Shown: positions 14,746 through 27,800 of the stretch, piece after piece
Layout: the number at the start of each line of letters is the position of its first letter
Numbering within the stretch: position 1 is the first letter of the stretch
Source: Campylorhamphus procurvoides
Lineage: Eukaryota > Chordata > Aves > Passeriformes > Dendrocolaptidae
DNA: 64,000 nucleotides
Direction: 5' to 3'
Assembly (NCBI GenBank): GCA_013396655.1
Contig: WBMV01007388.1
Coordinates: forward strand, 353,421-417,420
Made by a program: the position numbers and the translations under genes
Notes under the pieces: generated by a model
Database searches by the model: none
What the model was told of the DNA's origin: nothing
The model's input: only the letters and a program-made list of their open reading frames with translations

Positions 14746-14815
14746 GTTGCTGAATGCAATAAAGCCAGGATTGGTAAAAAAGATCAATAGACTACCGACC
14801 CCCATTGCAGGTTTG
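14746..14815 (+). CDS. LIMCH1: LIMCH1 exon, CH domain part 2
   Basis: This 70-base exon has the acceptor CTCCTAACAG and the donor GTGAGT. Its first base completes the Glu codon opened at 3195-3196, and it ends on a full codon (phase 0). It encodes [20 protein letters not shown] followed by AGL. The KPG and KKINR motifs are the conserved middle of the CH fold and fit LIMCH1 essentially residue for residue. An internal GCAG/GTTTGG could act as an earlier donor at 14811. Only the GTGAGT donor keeps frame with the next exon and gives the expected AGLDN junction, so I chose it. Confidence 0.95.
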
Positions 14816-17800
14816 GTGAGTACATCAAATGGAGGAAAACATTTCAGTGCCACTTTTTGCACCTTGACTTTATGACTGTGTGGTTCAGATAGCAATTATT
14901 TTTGTAATTTGAACTCTTCTAACCTTGAAAACTCAGACAGTCCCTCTGAAATCCAAACACTCTGTTTAGTCACCTTAAGACCTTTCAGTCTTTTTTGCTT
15001 TTTCAGAAGTTGGCAATATTCAAGAGGCAGGGTATATTTTTAAAGGAAGAAAATCTTCTTGGTTATATTTCATCTTCCAGTTGTAGTGCTAGCTTTAGAA
15101 AAACTGGAATGCATGAATTAGAAGCCATCACCACAGAAGGAAATGTTTTTGGAAAGGAAGAAAACTGTACTTGTGTATTTTGTCTCGTTTTCTCTTTCCC
15201 CAAAATACCACAGTCTGCAGATAACATTCCTTGCAGGACTATCTAGGGAACTGTTTCATGTTGACTTTAAGAGCAGAGAAAATGTTAGTCATAATCTATT
15301 ATGAGCAAAGAAGACCACAGAGGATGTGCTGACAGCTCATGGGCTGTCAGAAGCACTGGGTGCTCAGGAGGTCACCTCAAGTGGTGGCAAAGTCCTGTGC
15401 TTGCTCTTGGGGCAGAAGGTGGGGGTATGAGTGGGTGTTGGATCTAACAGCATTAACCACATAGAAATATGGCTGGTTTGATTCTATCTTCAGTTGTAAT
15501 TGGGAATAAGAGGGTCCTTGAGCATGTGGAAGGTGGCCATCCTTGATTTAGACTAATCATATATACATGGCTCCTTTCTGTTCTGGCCTGTTCACACTGT
15601 AACTTAGTTGTGCAAGATGCAGAACATAGTACTTACTGATAGCTGAAGTTAACATTCCTATATATAAACTGCATTAAAAAGTTTCAGTGTATTAGAAGCC
15701 ATGTTACATTTCGTTTTATATCAATTCTATAATGTATTACACCACCTTTAAGGCTGGATTCTACAACCTGTAGATAGACAGACATTTTTAGGGTTTAGGA
15801 TCTAATTTTTGATCCCCACCACTTTTTCTCTAAAGTTTCCTTGTGTGCCTTTCTTTTGCCTCTAAAACCCATCTAGTTTTATTCCTTTGCAGTCCTCTTT
15901 GAAAGGAATATTTGATATAAACAGCTACAAAAAGTACCAGTAGTGCAGTTTTCTTTTCCTTGGCTCCTGTTCAGGAAAGACTCAATTTTTGTTATGACTG
16001 TTTTAAGATGATATTGAATTACACTGGGTTTTTCCTTATTCATATGTAAAATCCCAAAGGTAAGGTGATTGTAGTAGGAGGGACATAGCAAAAAGTGTGT
16101 ATTTTTCTTGTTCCTTGAGATAAATGTCTCTTGCAAGATGTATATCTTCAAAGCATCATAAAAAAGGCAGTTTTCATGCTATTAGTGACACAGCAGATCG
16201 TTTTTGTGTTATAAAGTGACTTTACTACCTCTGTACCTGTGTCCTCTGATTACCTTTAGAAATTACCTTTCTAAATATTTTTCCTAATAAATAATTAGGC
16301 TATTAAAAAAGTTCACTGCTTTTGAGTTCTTGAGCATTACTAATGGATGTTTTAATCTACTGTTCTGTGAATAAATTTGTCCAAACAAAACAAGCCATCA
16401 AAAATTTTCCCTGGCTTTCCAAAGTGTCTGGTTCCATACCTGCTGACTTTTGTTTCCATTTTTAGTTAGAGTAAGTGGCTGTTTTAAGAATTGCATGTGA
16501 ATTTAAATGAACAAGTGTTCTAGTCTGTAATGCTTAGTTATGGTGTATTGTTTTAAAGTACAGACATCAGGAGTATGTCTGAGCACATGGTGTATCTTTT
16601 TCTCTTCACTTACACACACCATGTCTGTGTGTCTGAAAAAAATAAAATATTGCCACTATAGTCCAGGAGCAGTTATACGTCCTAGTAAGCTGACTATATA
16701 TGAGAGACATTCCTTTATTTGTTGCCAATTTTTCTTTATTATCTTAGTTTTGGTTGGCTTGACATAGTAAATAGTTACTTCTTTCCAGTTATTTCACTCC
16801 AGTGAGTGTGATTTCCTCTAGTACAAATGGAAATGCTGTGAAAGGCTTCAGTATCTTTTCTGCATAAGATAAGATATGTGTTTTTGAACTTGTAGATACT
16901 GCTTCTGCCTAAAAAGTGTAATCTAATTATTGTAACAGAACTAATTTTTTCCTGATAGCTGATAAAATAAGTATTTAGTTCACTAGTAGAGATAATACAT
17001 ACAGTTTCTTTTTTAGAGTTGGAGCTAAAACTTATGAGTAATTGTGAAGTACCCAAAGTGCCTTTTGTTTGATCTTTAACCTCCAGAGACACAAACAGTC
17101 ACATATTATGTAGCCCTACAAAATGTCCACTTGAGTCTAATTCTCCAGATGATGTTCTATTTTTCTTGTTTGTTATTGTAAAGAAAAATTAAGAAGTATC
17201 CTTTATTGAAGGAAAGTAACAGTGAACTTGAAGCCCATATCAGAGAATGCTGAGGTGTTCATCTGGGATTGTGATCAGATGTAAAAATTTTGCCTATATT
17301 TCACATTTGAGTGACTTCTCACAACACTGCTGTGAAGTATTATGTATAACTGGTTTAGTGTTGACAGACTGAATTCTTCAAACTTTTCCTGGCATTTAAA
17401 ACTAGATGAATCTGCAGTTACTCTGAAATTCTCACCAGTGACTTCCTCATGTGGTTTAAGAGGGAATGGTTTATTTGCAGATCTTGTGTACCAGAACAGC
17501 AATCATGTAAGCAGAATTTATTGGTTATAGTGTTGTAGTGTTAAAGTAAGAACTCAAGGATCTGCACACCACTATACAAAGCACATGGGCCATATAACTA
17601 CACAAAGATGATCTTTGTCTAGTTGCTAGTCTGAGTCAGGATGTGGATTGTATGCAGCATTACATATGGAATTACATATGTTCAGCTTGGCAGGCTTGTT
17701 TGTAATTTGCTTTGATCTCCAGAAGTGCAGACTGCTTCTGTTATCACAGCAGAAATGATACATTGCTTTAATGAAAGAAAAGGTAGAACCCATGGTTTGG

Positions 17801-20800
17801 TATTCGGACTTATAGTATTAAATTTGATGAAATGTTTTCTCATTCCTGTTCAGAATTCATTAATCCCTAAAGCTAATGCTCCCACCTAAAAGCCAGTTCA
17901 CAAAACATCCAAAGAACGTATATTAGGCCTAGGTAGGAGTAACAGGCATTGCTGAAAGCTTTGTTGCCAGAAGACATTTTTTCATGTGAGAAATTTATAC
18001 TGAGCATCTTTGTTTTAAGACTGTCAGCTTTCCAGCAGCATCATTTCATGTATTTAATTGTAGAGGCTGGAAGAGTATTTTGGCTGAGCTATTAATTAAA
18101 AGAACATCTGAAGCTGCAGAAGGCTTACAAAAATGGTTTATTAGACTACAATGAATATAATCAAGTGATTTTTTACAAAACCAGTGATTTTTACAGTGAA
18201 TTGTTGGTTTCTTTCATTTCATATGATGTTCATTGTCAACACAACTAATTTTTAAGGTTTCTACTAACTGCAATTTTGTACAGCTATGCCTTATTATCTT
18301 TTCTCTGGAAATAAAAAATTACCAGCATCACCGTAGATAAGCTTTGCTCTACAATGCTAACCACTGTATGTTGACTATCTTTTTCCCTTAAAAAAGATTC
18401 TAGTTTTTGCTTCCTGTCCCTGAATAATGTCACTCTGTGAGAAAAGGTTTCGGCCTTATCTTTTGTTTGACAGGGTTTAGGGGAGTTTATAGCATTACTT
18501 CAGTTCCTTGAACAATCCCCACAGGAGCTCAGACACTTACTTCAGAGGCTGTGTGAAAGATTCTCACATATAATAGTAGGAAGTAGTCAAGACAAAGATG
18601 GAGACATGAACTTTAGTTGGATCTTGGCTCACATTTCAGCATTGCTGAATAAAAATCTGTTTACTGTGGAATCCACTTTTCAGTTTGTGTATGGTCCTCA
18701 ACTTTGTGACATCTGTATGATTTAGCAGTGGAAAAAATAGCTCTGCAAAAGTCACCTGGTTGCATGGTTATTGCACCCAGATGAACAGAAATGTAACGTG
18801 CTGTTTAAAAAAGCTTGTTCCTTTGAAAACAAGGTGTTTTGTTTTTTTTTTCTCTGATTGTTTTCCTAGGAAGTTTCTGTTGGCAAAGTGTTCTCTGGGA
18901 ACTTGTTATTAACCTTATTAAGAGCAGCTACCTGTCTGCTGGTGTTGGTAGTTTGCTCTTACGTTGTAATATTACACAAATTACAGGTTTGGAGTTTTTT
19001 ATGTCATATGTTATCTCAAAGAAATTTCATCATTCTTATTAGCTTCCAGGAGTTCATGCTACTAATTATGTTCAGGAAATGAGATCTTGTTTCTTCATGC
19101 AGATATGAAACGCAAAATAAAATTATAAGACCCAAATATAGTGTGTTTCTCAGTTAAAATAATTAGTGGAAATAGAGAAATACACAGAACTTTAACTGAT
19201 GTGCATTATTTTCATAAATATTTCCACTCATACTTCCTTGTTACTGGTTTTTTTCTTAAAAAAATATCTTCAGTTTTTCTTTCAAATGTATCATTCTCCC
19301 TTTAATTCTAGTACTTTCTGGAAAGAGCCTGCTCCTATTGTAATATATAGATTAATAATAGATGATAACTTCTGTTTCCTTGTTTTGTACTGCTCCTCAC
19401 TGCTGAACACATTCATTTCCCGGCCCAATTGTATTCATAAAAAGGTCTTGCTGTGTAAGTTGTGGTACTTGTGAAGTAAACGGAAGCAAAATTTCCCATC
19501 TAAAAACACTAAGTTCTTGGCACTCACATCCCAAAAGCATTTTTGTGAATGTTGATGGAAAGCAAAGTGTCAACAGCGTAGCAAAATGCTGTGCAAACCA
19601 TTCTGCCATGGTTTCTGTGAACCTTCCTTACTAAATGGTACTGTGCCTGCCTTCAGTTCTGAAACCTGAATATTTGACTAGATCAGTAGTTAGGGTCTGG
19701 CCAGAGGTTTGAAGCAGCCCTGTGCACCTTGGCTCATCCCTTACTGTAATATATATTGAATCTCTTCATTAAAGCAATAGTATCTTTAAAAAATTAAACG
19801 GTTTACATCATTATGTCTTTTTAAGCTTTCAAGATTTTGCCTTCAAATTCATTTTTCATTTAGGTTTTCCTGCCTATTTGTTTTGGTGTCATCTGAGCTG
19901 GACAGAGCTATCTTATAAAATTCCTCTTTAATGAATTTTGCAGTGTGTTATGTATGCATAAACATTTCTAAGTTACATGAAGAATGCAAAAGCAAACTAA
20001 CAGGTGTTTCTTAACCACGCTGTTTGTAAACAGAGTCTGTGTGGAACAATCTGCAGCAATGTTGTAGTTAATTAATCACAGAAGAGGAAAACAGCCATCA
20101 GTTCAAATTTGGCAGGAAACATAAAGGAAACATCATCAGGGGAAAAATGGAATGCAAACCAATAAAAATTAAAACTCTACATGGAAATTCAGCTTTGTCT
20201 TTAAAAAAAATGGATTGAAGGCTTTTATTGCTTCCAATTAGTCATACAAATGCTGTCCAGAAAGCATTGCTTGCTTCCTATTTGGAGATAAACTAGTGAG
20301 TCAAATGCAAAACACTATGCTGGCATCTCATTTAGTATTGTATTGATTGAAATGGATATGCTTGCTCTGGTGTTTTGGGTTTGGCTCCAAAGCTCTCATA
20401 CATTTGATGCTGGAAACTAATCATCGATCTGACAGCAAATGTGCTAGAAACATATTCCACTACTGCATTTGGGTTCATCCTGTGTTGTCTAGGCTTCCAA
20501 GTTCGTACTTTAATCTGATATATGGGTGTAAGGGAGGCTGAAACAATACGAAATTAATAAAACACATGAACTATAGAAAAACAAACAAAACACCTTGCTT
20601 ATTTGCTTTTGATGGTGTGAGTTGCATTTATCTGTAACGCACACCCTCAGAGAAGTGAGTTCAACCAGTTCCTGGTAGTCTTCATGTTCATCATCCCTCA
20701 GTGGCTCATGAGCTGTCCCTAACATCCATGAGCAGTCCCTTCTGTTCTCAGCTAGCAGCTGGAGCGTTTGTTGATGATGGCTGGAGGTGAAACTTGAAGC

Positions 20801-21802
20801 GAAGTCACCTTGTTTGCTTCCAAAATGCCTGTTAATGACCCCTCACAGGCTTTTGTGTGCTTCCTGCACCACTGGCCTCAGCCAGAACTCAGTCAGGACT
20901 TTGGAAGACCAACCTCACTGCTAGCCCTAAAGTCCCTTCTTCTGGATGGTTCCTTAGCTGGAATGGTTAACAGTGCACTCCCTAAGCTAAGCTGTTTGTT
21001 GTCTGGGACCACTCCTTGTCATGCTAAGGATACTGGCCCTTTCTCCAGTGTCCAGAAATTTGTCCCTCGTGATAAGCTGAAATCTCTCATATAGCACTCA
21101 GAGTGCCCTGAACAGTTTCCTTATTGGGTGAGGATGGCACCAGTCAAAATGGGTAAAGGTTTGCAGGATATATGTGAAGGATGGCTCTGATCCATTGCTA
21201 CTGTGGACATACACAGACTTCATGTTGTTGAGAGCCATTGCCAAACTTGACTGGTTAGGATTCAAAGGTGCAGCAGTTTCACAGTCAGCTTAAGCTGTGC
21301 CCTGAGCCTGCTGAGCTCTGCTGCTGAGAATGTCAGGACTTGGTTTGGCCAAATGCTAATAATATGTGTAAGCTCTCTGTGGCAAGGATCATCTGCTAGT
21401 CTGTTTTTGTCTAACACCTCACCCCATGAGTCCTGCTCTGTAGCCAGGACTCCTAGACAGTATGTTAGTACAAATAATAAATAACAGTTACAAAAATATC
21501 ACAGGCATTCCTGTGTCATTCACAGTCTGGTTTTAGACTGCTCTCCCAACAACCATGAATTTAATCATTAGGTTTATAATTAGCTTTATACACATTGAAT
21601 AATTTAAAATGTTAATATGCAGATAGGGAGATAAGGGGAACCTTTTCTGTATTAAGACCAGAGAGGATGATCACTGAAGAGGATCTCCTTTTTTGAAAAT
21701 TTTGTTTGTTCTGCAGAGATACCCTTTCCTTACCCAGCCTTAGCATGCTTTAGGAAAAAGTGCTTGATTAGAAACAAAGAGTCTACTTGTTTTGGGGCTG
21801 TC

Positions 21803-21850
21803 AAGTGACTTCACAAAGAAGTGACTTCACAAAGAAGTGACTTCACAAAG
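21803..21850. repeat. Three exact tandem copies of a 16-base unit
   Basis: The unit AAGTGACTTCACAAAG occurs three times head to tail with no mismatch. Each copy contains GTGACTTCAC, a near-palindrome resembling a degenerate CRE/AP-1-type site. I have no evidence of function. The lack of mismatches suggests a recent expansion. Confidence 0.95.
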
Positions 21851-24800
21851 ATGTCATTTATAAAATTATATATGTAAAGGTTTAGTGTAATGATTAGTTA
21901 CTTTTTTTTTTGTAACTTAGGAAGTTTAATAAAGTGAAGGATTCCTGGGATAACCTTTGAAAATGGCAAAAAGAAAATATTGGTGCTGCTGGAGCTATAA
22001 CGCTAGGCAGCTGAAATGTGAACTTGCCCTTATCATGGCATTAACCTTTACTATAAATGACAGAGTCTTTCTTTGGGTTGGGGAGGTCAGCTGGAGCTCA
22101 TTTTGTACCCGTGAAAAATGTAGGTTGCCCACTGGATTAATTGTTAGATTTGCTTTCAGATGCTAAAGAGTCCTTCTACAAGTTCAGCCATGACTTGCAT
22201 TACATTGGGTTAATGACTGTTTGAGTAAGTATTTTAGAAATGGCAAGCTTTTGAAGAATAATCTCTAAGCATCTGTAAGTATCCAAAAAATTGATAGTTT
22301 AACAAGCAAAATGCCATTTGCCATGTATCTTAAGTGTGCACTAAATGAAGTGAAAGATCCAGTGCCTTCCTTGGGCTATTGTCTTAGAAACAAAAGGCCT
22401 TCTGAGCAAGAATTTATACTCTTCAGAAAAAAATCCTGCTGTTGAAGCTTATGATTCCTCTTAATAGCTGGGCCAATAGCACATGCTCTGGAGCATCTTC
22501 AGGAGTTTCCAGTGAATGTGTTGGATGCCCTGAGTTTGCAAATGTGTCACCCATGTCCTGTGATGAATGTGGCACTGATGCAGTTGTATCTAGGCACTGG
22601 CAATTTCTTGGTGTCTTCTGTTGCAAAATTGATTAGTTTGTCAATGAGGATATAAAAAGAAGCACTTAAACTGATGTACTGCATCTGTTTAGGCCAACGC
22701 ACGTAAAACATGCAGAGCTATGACTATTTGTGTCTTGAGGCTAAATATCAGCTTTTGTCCTTAACAAGAAAAACTAGACCTGAGGATATGGTTGCTTTCA
22801 TGTACTCTGAATTTGGCTTTCCTACACCTTCTACCATGACAGCACTAGCACTCATATAGTTATTAGCTGGAGTGGGCAGCTGATCTAGCTGAAAAATACC
22901 CTTCATCTTACAGCATGAGCAGGAGTGAAGGCACGAGGGAAGGAAGAGGCTCACCAAGCTGGGGAAGGAGGTGTCATTTGATCAGTTTAAAGTAGTCCTG
23001 AAACTGCAGCTACAGAGTTTAAACTTAGATGTGCTCCTTAAGGTATTGACCAAAAGCAAAGGACGCAGGAACCTGGGAAAGTCTCAAACCTTAAATCCTT
23101 GGTTTAAAGGTTGTCTGTATTTAAAACTATACTTAGTAGCACTCTCACATCCTAATTCTGGAAAGCCTCTCACAGGTTGGAGTCTGTAGGTCTGCACTAT
23201 AAATACTGCCTCTGATCCCTAACTGTCTTTTTCAGTGACATGTAGCCCCTGCTGCAGGCAAGAGCTAGATCCATGTGATATGATCTGGAGAATGTTGATA
23301 ACCACCGGATAACAGTAGCACTGGAGGTGTGAAAAGGGAGGGTGCCTTCCCAATAGCTCTTGATCTGACCTGTCCGTGGGAGGAGAGCAGGAACAATTTT
23401 CACAATGTGGTCAGACCAACAGATCTGCCACCTCAAAATGGTGCAGGAAAGCCCAAACTTCCTTTACCTTCTTTTGTGAAAAGGGAGCAAGCAACAGTCA
23501 GTTGTTAACCTGGCCATTGGGCTGAAGATGGTAGCAGGAGAATGCTGTCTCTAATCCCCTCCCTGGCTGCAAATCAACTTGGTGAAGTCTGTTGCAGTTA
23601 ATGTCTGCTAGCAACTGTTCATACGGTTTCTATGCTGAAAACCTTTCCAGGCACTCTAAATGGATTTCTGTCAGATGATGTGCATGTTGCTAGCAGGAGC
23701 CTACGTGCTGAATGCAGATGACAGAACATGTCTTGCTCCAAAGATCACATTGCAGTTGTTTCCCTGATTTAAAGCAAGCAAGCAAAAAGGCAAACTAGTG
23801 GAAAACTGGTGTCTTAAAGATCCATGCACAGTCATTTCTTTGGTTTAAAAGCCCAGCAGAATTCTGTAGTCTGGTGCTGTGGTCAAGAGTTCACAGAGGT
23901 TTAAATATCTGACACTGAATTCTCCTTGTCTTCTGCATTCCTCACTGCTCCTGGATTAAAGCCACTTGCTTCCTGCTTGGCATGGTACTTTACAATTGTA
24001 ATGTGCTTCCTCTAAAATGTCCAGAGGTCTAATGATACTATTGTAAACCTGTTAAAATTAATGCTGCACAGGAAACAGCTTAGTTAACTGCTTGTGGAAA
24101 ATACAGTGGTAGGCTGAACTGTCTGACTGAGGGACACCGAAACCATTAACTATTAACCTTTTGAAACTGAAAAGCCTTGTGATACCATGTGGAAATCTGT
24201 TCCACAGCTTAGTAGGAGAATTACACATTAGTTTATGGACAAGCAATATAACTAATAGTCTAGAAAATTAATCTTGTAATAGAGAGGCAATCCTCAACTC
24301 TTTGGAGTGGTGTCCTTCTGTTAAAGTCCTCACTATTGCAATGTATTTTTTTTTGTTTCTGCCTCCTCATCTTCATGTGGGAAGCAGTGTTACTTAGACA
24401 GCGAATGTCTGTTTTTCTTTGGGGCAGTGGTGCACGCTGATTTATTACTGTGTGATGTCTGAAAGAGTTTTCTTTTCAGGCTTTTCAATAAGGGGAGAGT
24501 GTTTAACTTGCTAAATGTGTGCATGCATCCAAGTGTGTACTGAATTCAACTCAGCTTTTTCAGTCCATTCTGTATGCTACTTCATGACCTCGGCTTTTCT
24601 CTTTGAATTGTACTAGTTCGCATGCACGATTTAGAATCAAGCTTGTGTTTCCCCATAAGGCCAATGGTAAACACAATGTTTTCTCCCCTTTCCTTTCTTT
24701 TCTGTTTTACTCATAGTGCTAGTATTATTTGGTCTCTTTTTAGTGCTAGAGAGATGTTACTTGGCAATGTGTTGCAGAGTTGTGTTGGTGTGTTGGGAGG

Positions 24801-27800
24801 CACGTTGGACTGAGTGTCAGATTGTGACTCTCACCCTTGCACCTGTTGTGAGGCAACAAATTTCAGGCCTTAAACTGATAGCCTGGGCTGTTGGTGCTCT
24901 TGCTTCTTGCCTTTTATAACTGTTGGGTTGGTTGGTGCTGTGTAGCTTGGCTGCATGGCCAACAAATCCTACAGGCATTACCAAGCGTTCCTGGATAGTT
25001 CTCATACTTCTCTTAACGTAAGCTGCCTTGTTGCTGTTGTCTTTGAATACTGTTTCTAGTTTGGTTGGAAGGAAGCTTGCTGTTTTTTCCAAAACCAATC
25101 CTAACTTTACCACTCCTGCCTAGCAACTGCATTAGGGATCTTAGCATTAATGCCTGCTGTTGACTAAATATGTGAGTTGCCAGTGGGTCTTTGTATCATC
25201 ACCTTTGCATTCAAGACCCAAAATAATGCAGTTGTAGAGGTTCCTCTGAAGCTGCTTGGCGAGTGCCTTCAGGGAGAAGCTGCAGGCCTGGTTGCCCAGT
25301 GATAGGCACAGCAAGGTGGAGCGCAGTAACCACAACTGTAATAGCTGAAGTGTCAGGGGGACATAGACTTACCATGCAGGCAGCCCCTAATCTTTGGCTG
25401 ACTACAGGAAGGATCCAAGATCATTTTAGCAACTAAGAAGAGCTGAACTGTGAAGCATCTCTGTTTCCTTGGCCAGCAGTGCATGGATCAGGAATGCTGG
25501 TTGGTGGTTTTTTGGTTTTAACCTTCCTGTCCTTATCTCCTCCTGTTCTGCAGCCCACAGCAGCAAGTAGGACCACGCTGTAAATGTCCTCTGCCTCTCA
25601 AGCCTGGTTTTCAGACCAGAGCTGACAGACCTGCTAGATAAGGAGTGCGACGTTTACGTATCAATTTCTGGAGTTAGAGGGATCAGCCACAAAGTATTTG
25701 CACCACTATACAGTGTGTCCTCTGTTATTTAAACGGGAGGATAGTGAATAGGTTCAGTTATTTGAGGTTTCAAGTAATCCAGGGCAATTTTCAATGTAAT
25801 TAATACATGTCAAGAATTTGACCCTTGTGGGGATAACAAGAAGTTCTGGATAACTGAGGTGATACTGTAAACAAGTAGTGAAAATTGTGCCAGAAAACTC
25901 TCTGCACAGGTCAGTAGCACCAGCTAATAAAATCTCTCAATTTCTGATTTAGAAAACACTTTATACAACTTTCACTTGATTTACACAGAAGCAGGAAAAA
26001 AACTTTCTTTTTTTACAATTCTCAGATGTTTTCTTTCATTAAGTTTCTCCTGTTCTCCATAATCAGGCAGTAGTTGCTTCTTAAACTGTAGCAACTGCAT
26101 GAAAAGGATAACTTGGAATGTCCTGAGAGTGCCACTTGCATCAGACACAGACAGCTTGTTCTGCTGTGCTGAACATGCTTATTTTTAAAGAAAATACAGA
26201 TTAAAAAAATTAATAACTGCTACTACTCCAGGCTCGATACTATGTATTTGAAACAGTGTATATTCTGATATTTCGGAAAAAAAATTATGAACAAATGCAG
26301 GAATTGCATCAAAACTAGTTGCAAACTGGTAAATAAAACAGAATGGTTCCCAGAGACCACTGTAAGAGCTTTTACAAAAGCCTATAAAGAGGCAAAGTGA
26401 AGTAAGTACATAAATAAGTGTTGTGAGCCAAAAGAACGCATAAAATTTGTAAGTAAAATCTGTATTTAGTGACAGATATTTCTTGAGTAACAAGGAAACA
26501 TGACATAATTTTGTCCTAGGAGACTTGGGGTTTTTTTGTTCGGTTTTTTTTTTTTTTCATTTTTTTGAGAAACAGTCAGGCTAGATTGATCCTGCTCCTT
26601 AGTGTGCATGCCTGTATTTTATTTTTACACTGCTGAATAGTGACTGGGTGAAATCTGATATGTCAGTGGAACAGAATTTTAGACAAGGAAGAAGAAAGAT
26701 AATTACATCCTCTTGGAGAAGTGTCGCAGTTCAACAAAAATTTGAGTAAGCAACTTATTAGCAGAATTATTTTGGAACAGGTTATACTTTATCTTCAGCA
26801 ATATTGCTCCCATTTTTACTTGTTCTTTCATTCTGTCTGAAACAACCCAAAGAACAAAATTCAATCCAATATTATGATTAGTTTGAAGGGAGTTTAGGAG
26901 CTGTATCTTCAGACATGCCTGACCTCCATTTTTGAGCATCTCAGATGTTTGCATGATACAGTCAGCAGTGATCAAAATATGTTTTCCTGCAAAGTATGAA
27001 CTTACTGGTATGAGTCTCCTCATCTGTTTGATGCTAGATGCTATATGGCATCTCAAGTCTCTGCCTTTAGGAGTTTGTAGTTAAGAAACAACACGTTGAC
27101 ACAGTTAAAAAAGGACAGAGAGAAATAAGGTTTTTCTCAGCACAGTGTTATTAGCAAACCTGGTATCTATCTGCCTTTGGCTCTTCATAGGCATAACTGT
27201 AATGATGGAATCTCCTAGTGAAATTTAGAGCAGGCTACTCATAAGCATGAGGACTGTGCGTGAGAAAATCCAAAATCTGCCTAGAGTCAGCATCCACAGT
27301 ATTAGATTAAGTTGGCTAGTTTCCAGGGGTGTTTGAGACCTTAAATGCTCTTTAGTCCTTACCCTCTGGTTGATCAGAGATTAATCACTTGCTTTTTTAA
27401 ATACTATTACCCAATCTCTTGAGCCACCCAATCCTGACTAAAATTTACTTTCTAAAATATGATCCTAGAGAACTGAAACTCCTTGAATTCCAAACTTTTA
27501 CATATTTTTGAAGAACTAAAAGTTCTTGGTGTTTGCATACTTGCATCAAAAATTCTTGCAGATAGTTTATCATCCCAAGAGTAGTTCACCTTGCTTATTC
27601 TGTTTTGTTTGGCTGAAATTTGATGAGCGATATTAGAAATCCAGCACTTAAGCCTTAATACAAACTATTACATAAGGAAATTACACACCAAGAACTTCAA
27701 AGATTGTGGTTAATACTCTTCATCACAGCTTCCAGTATAATGTATTCTCTTCTTATAGCAGCGTACAAATATTCCTGTGGTTTATAACTTTACAAGTTGG

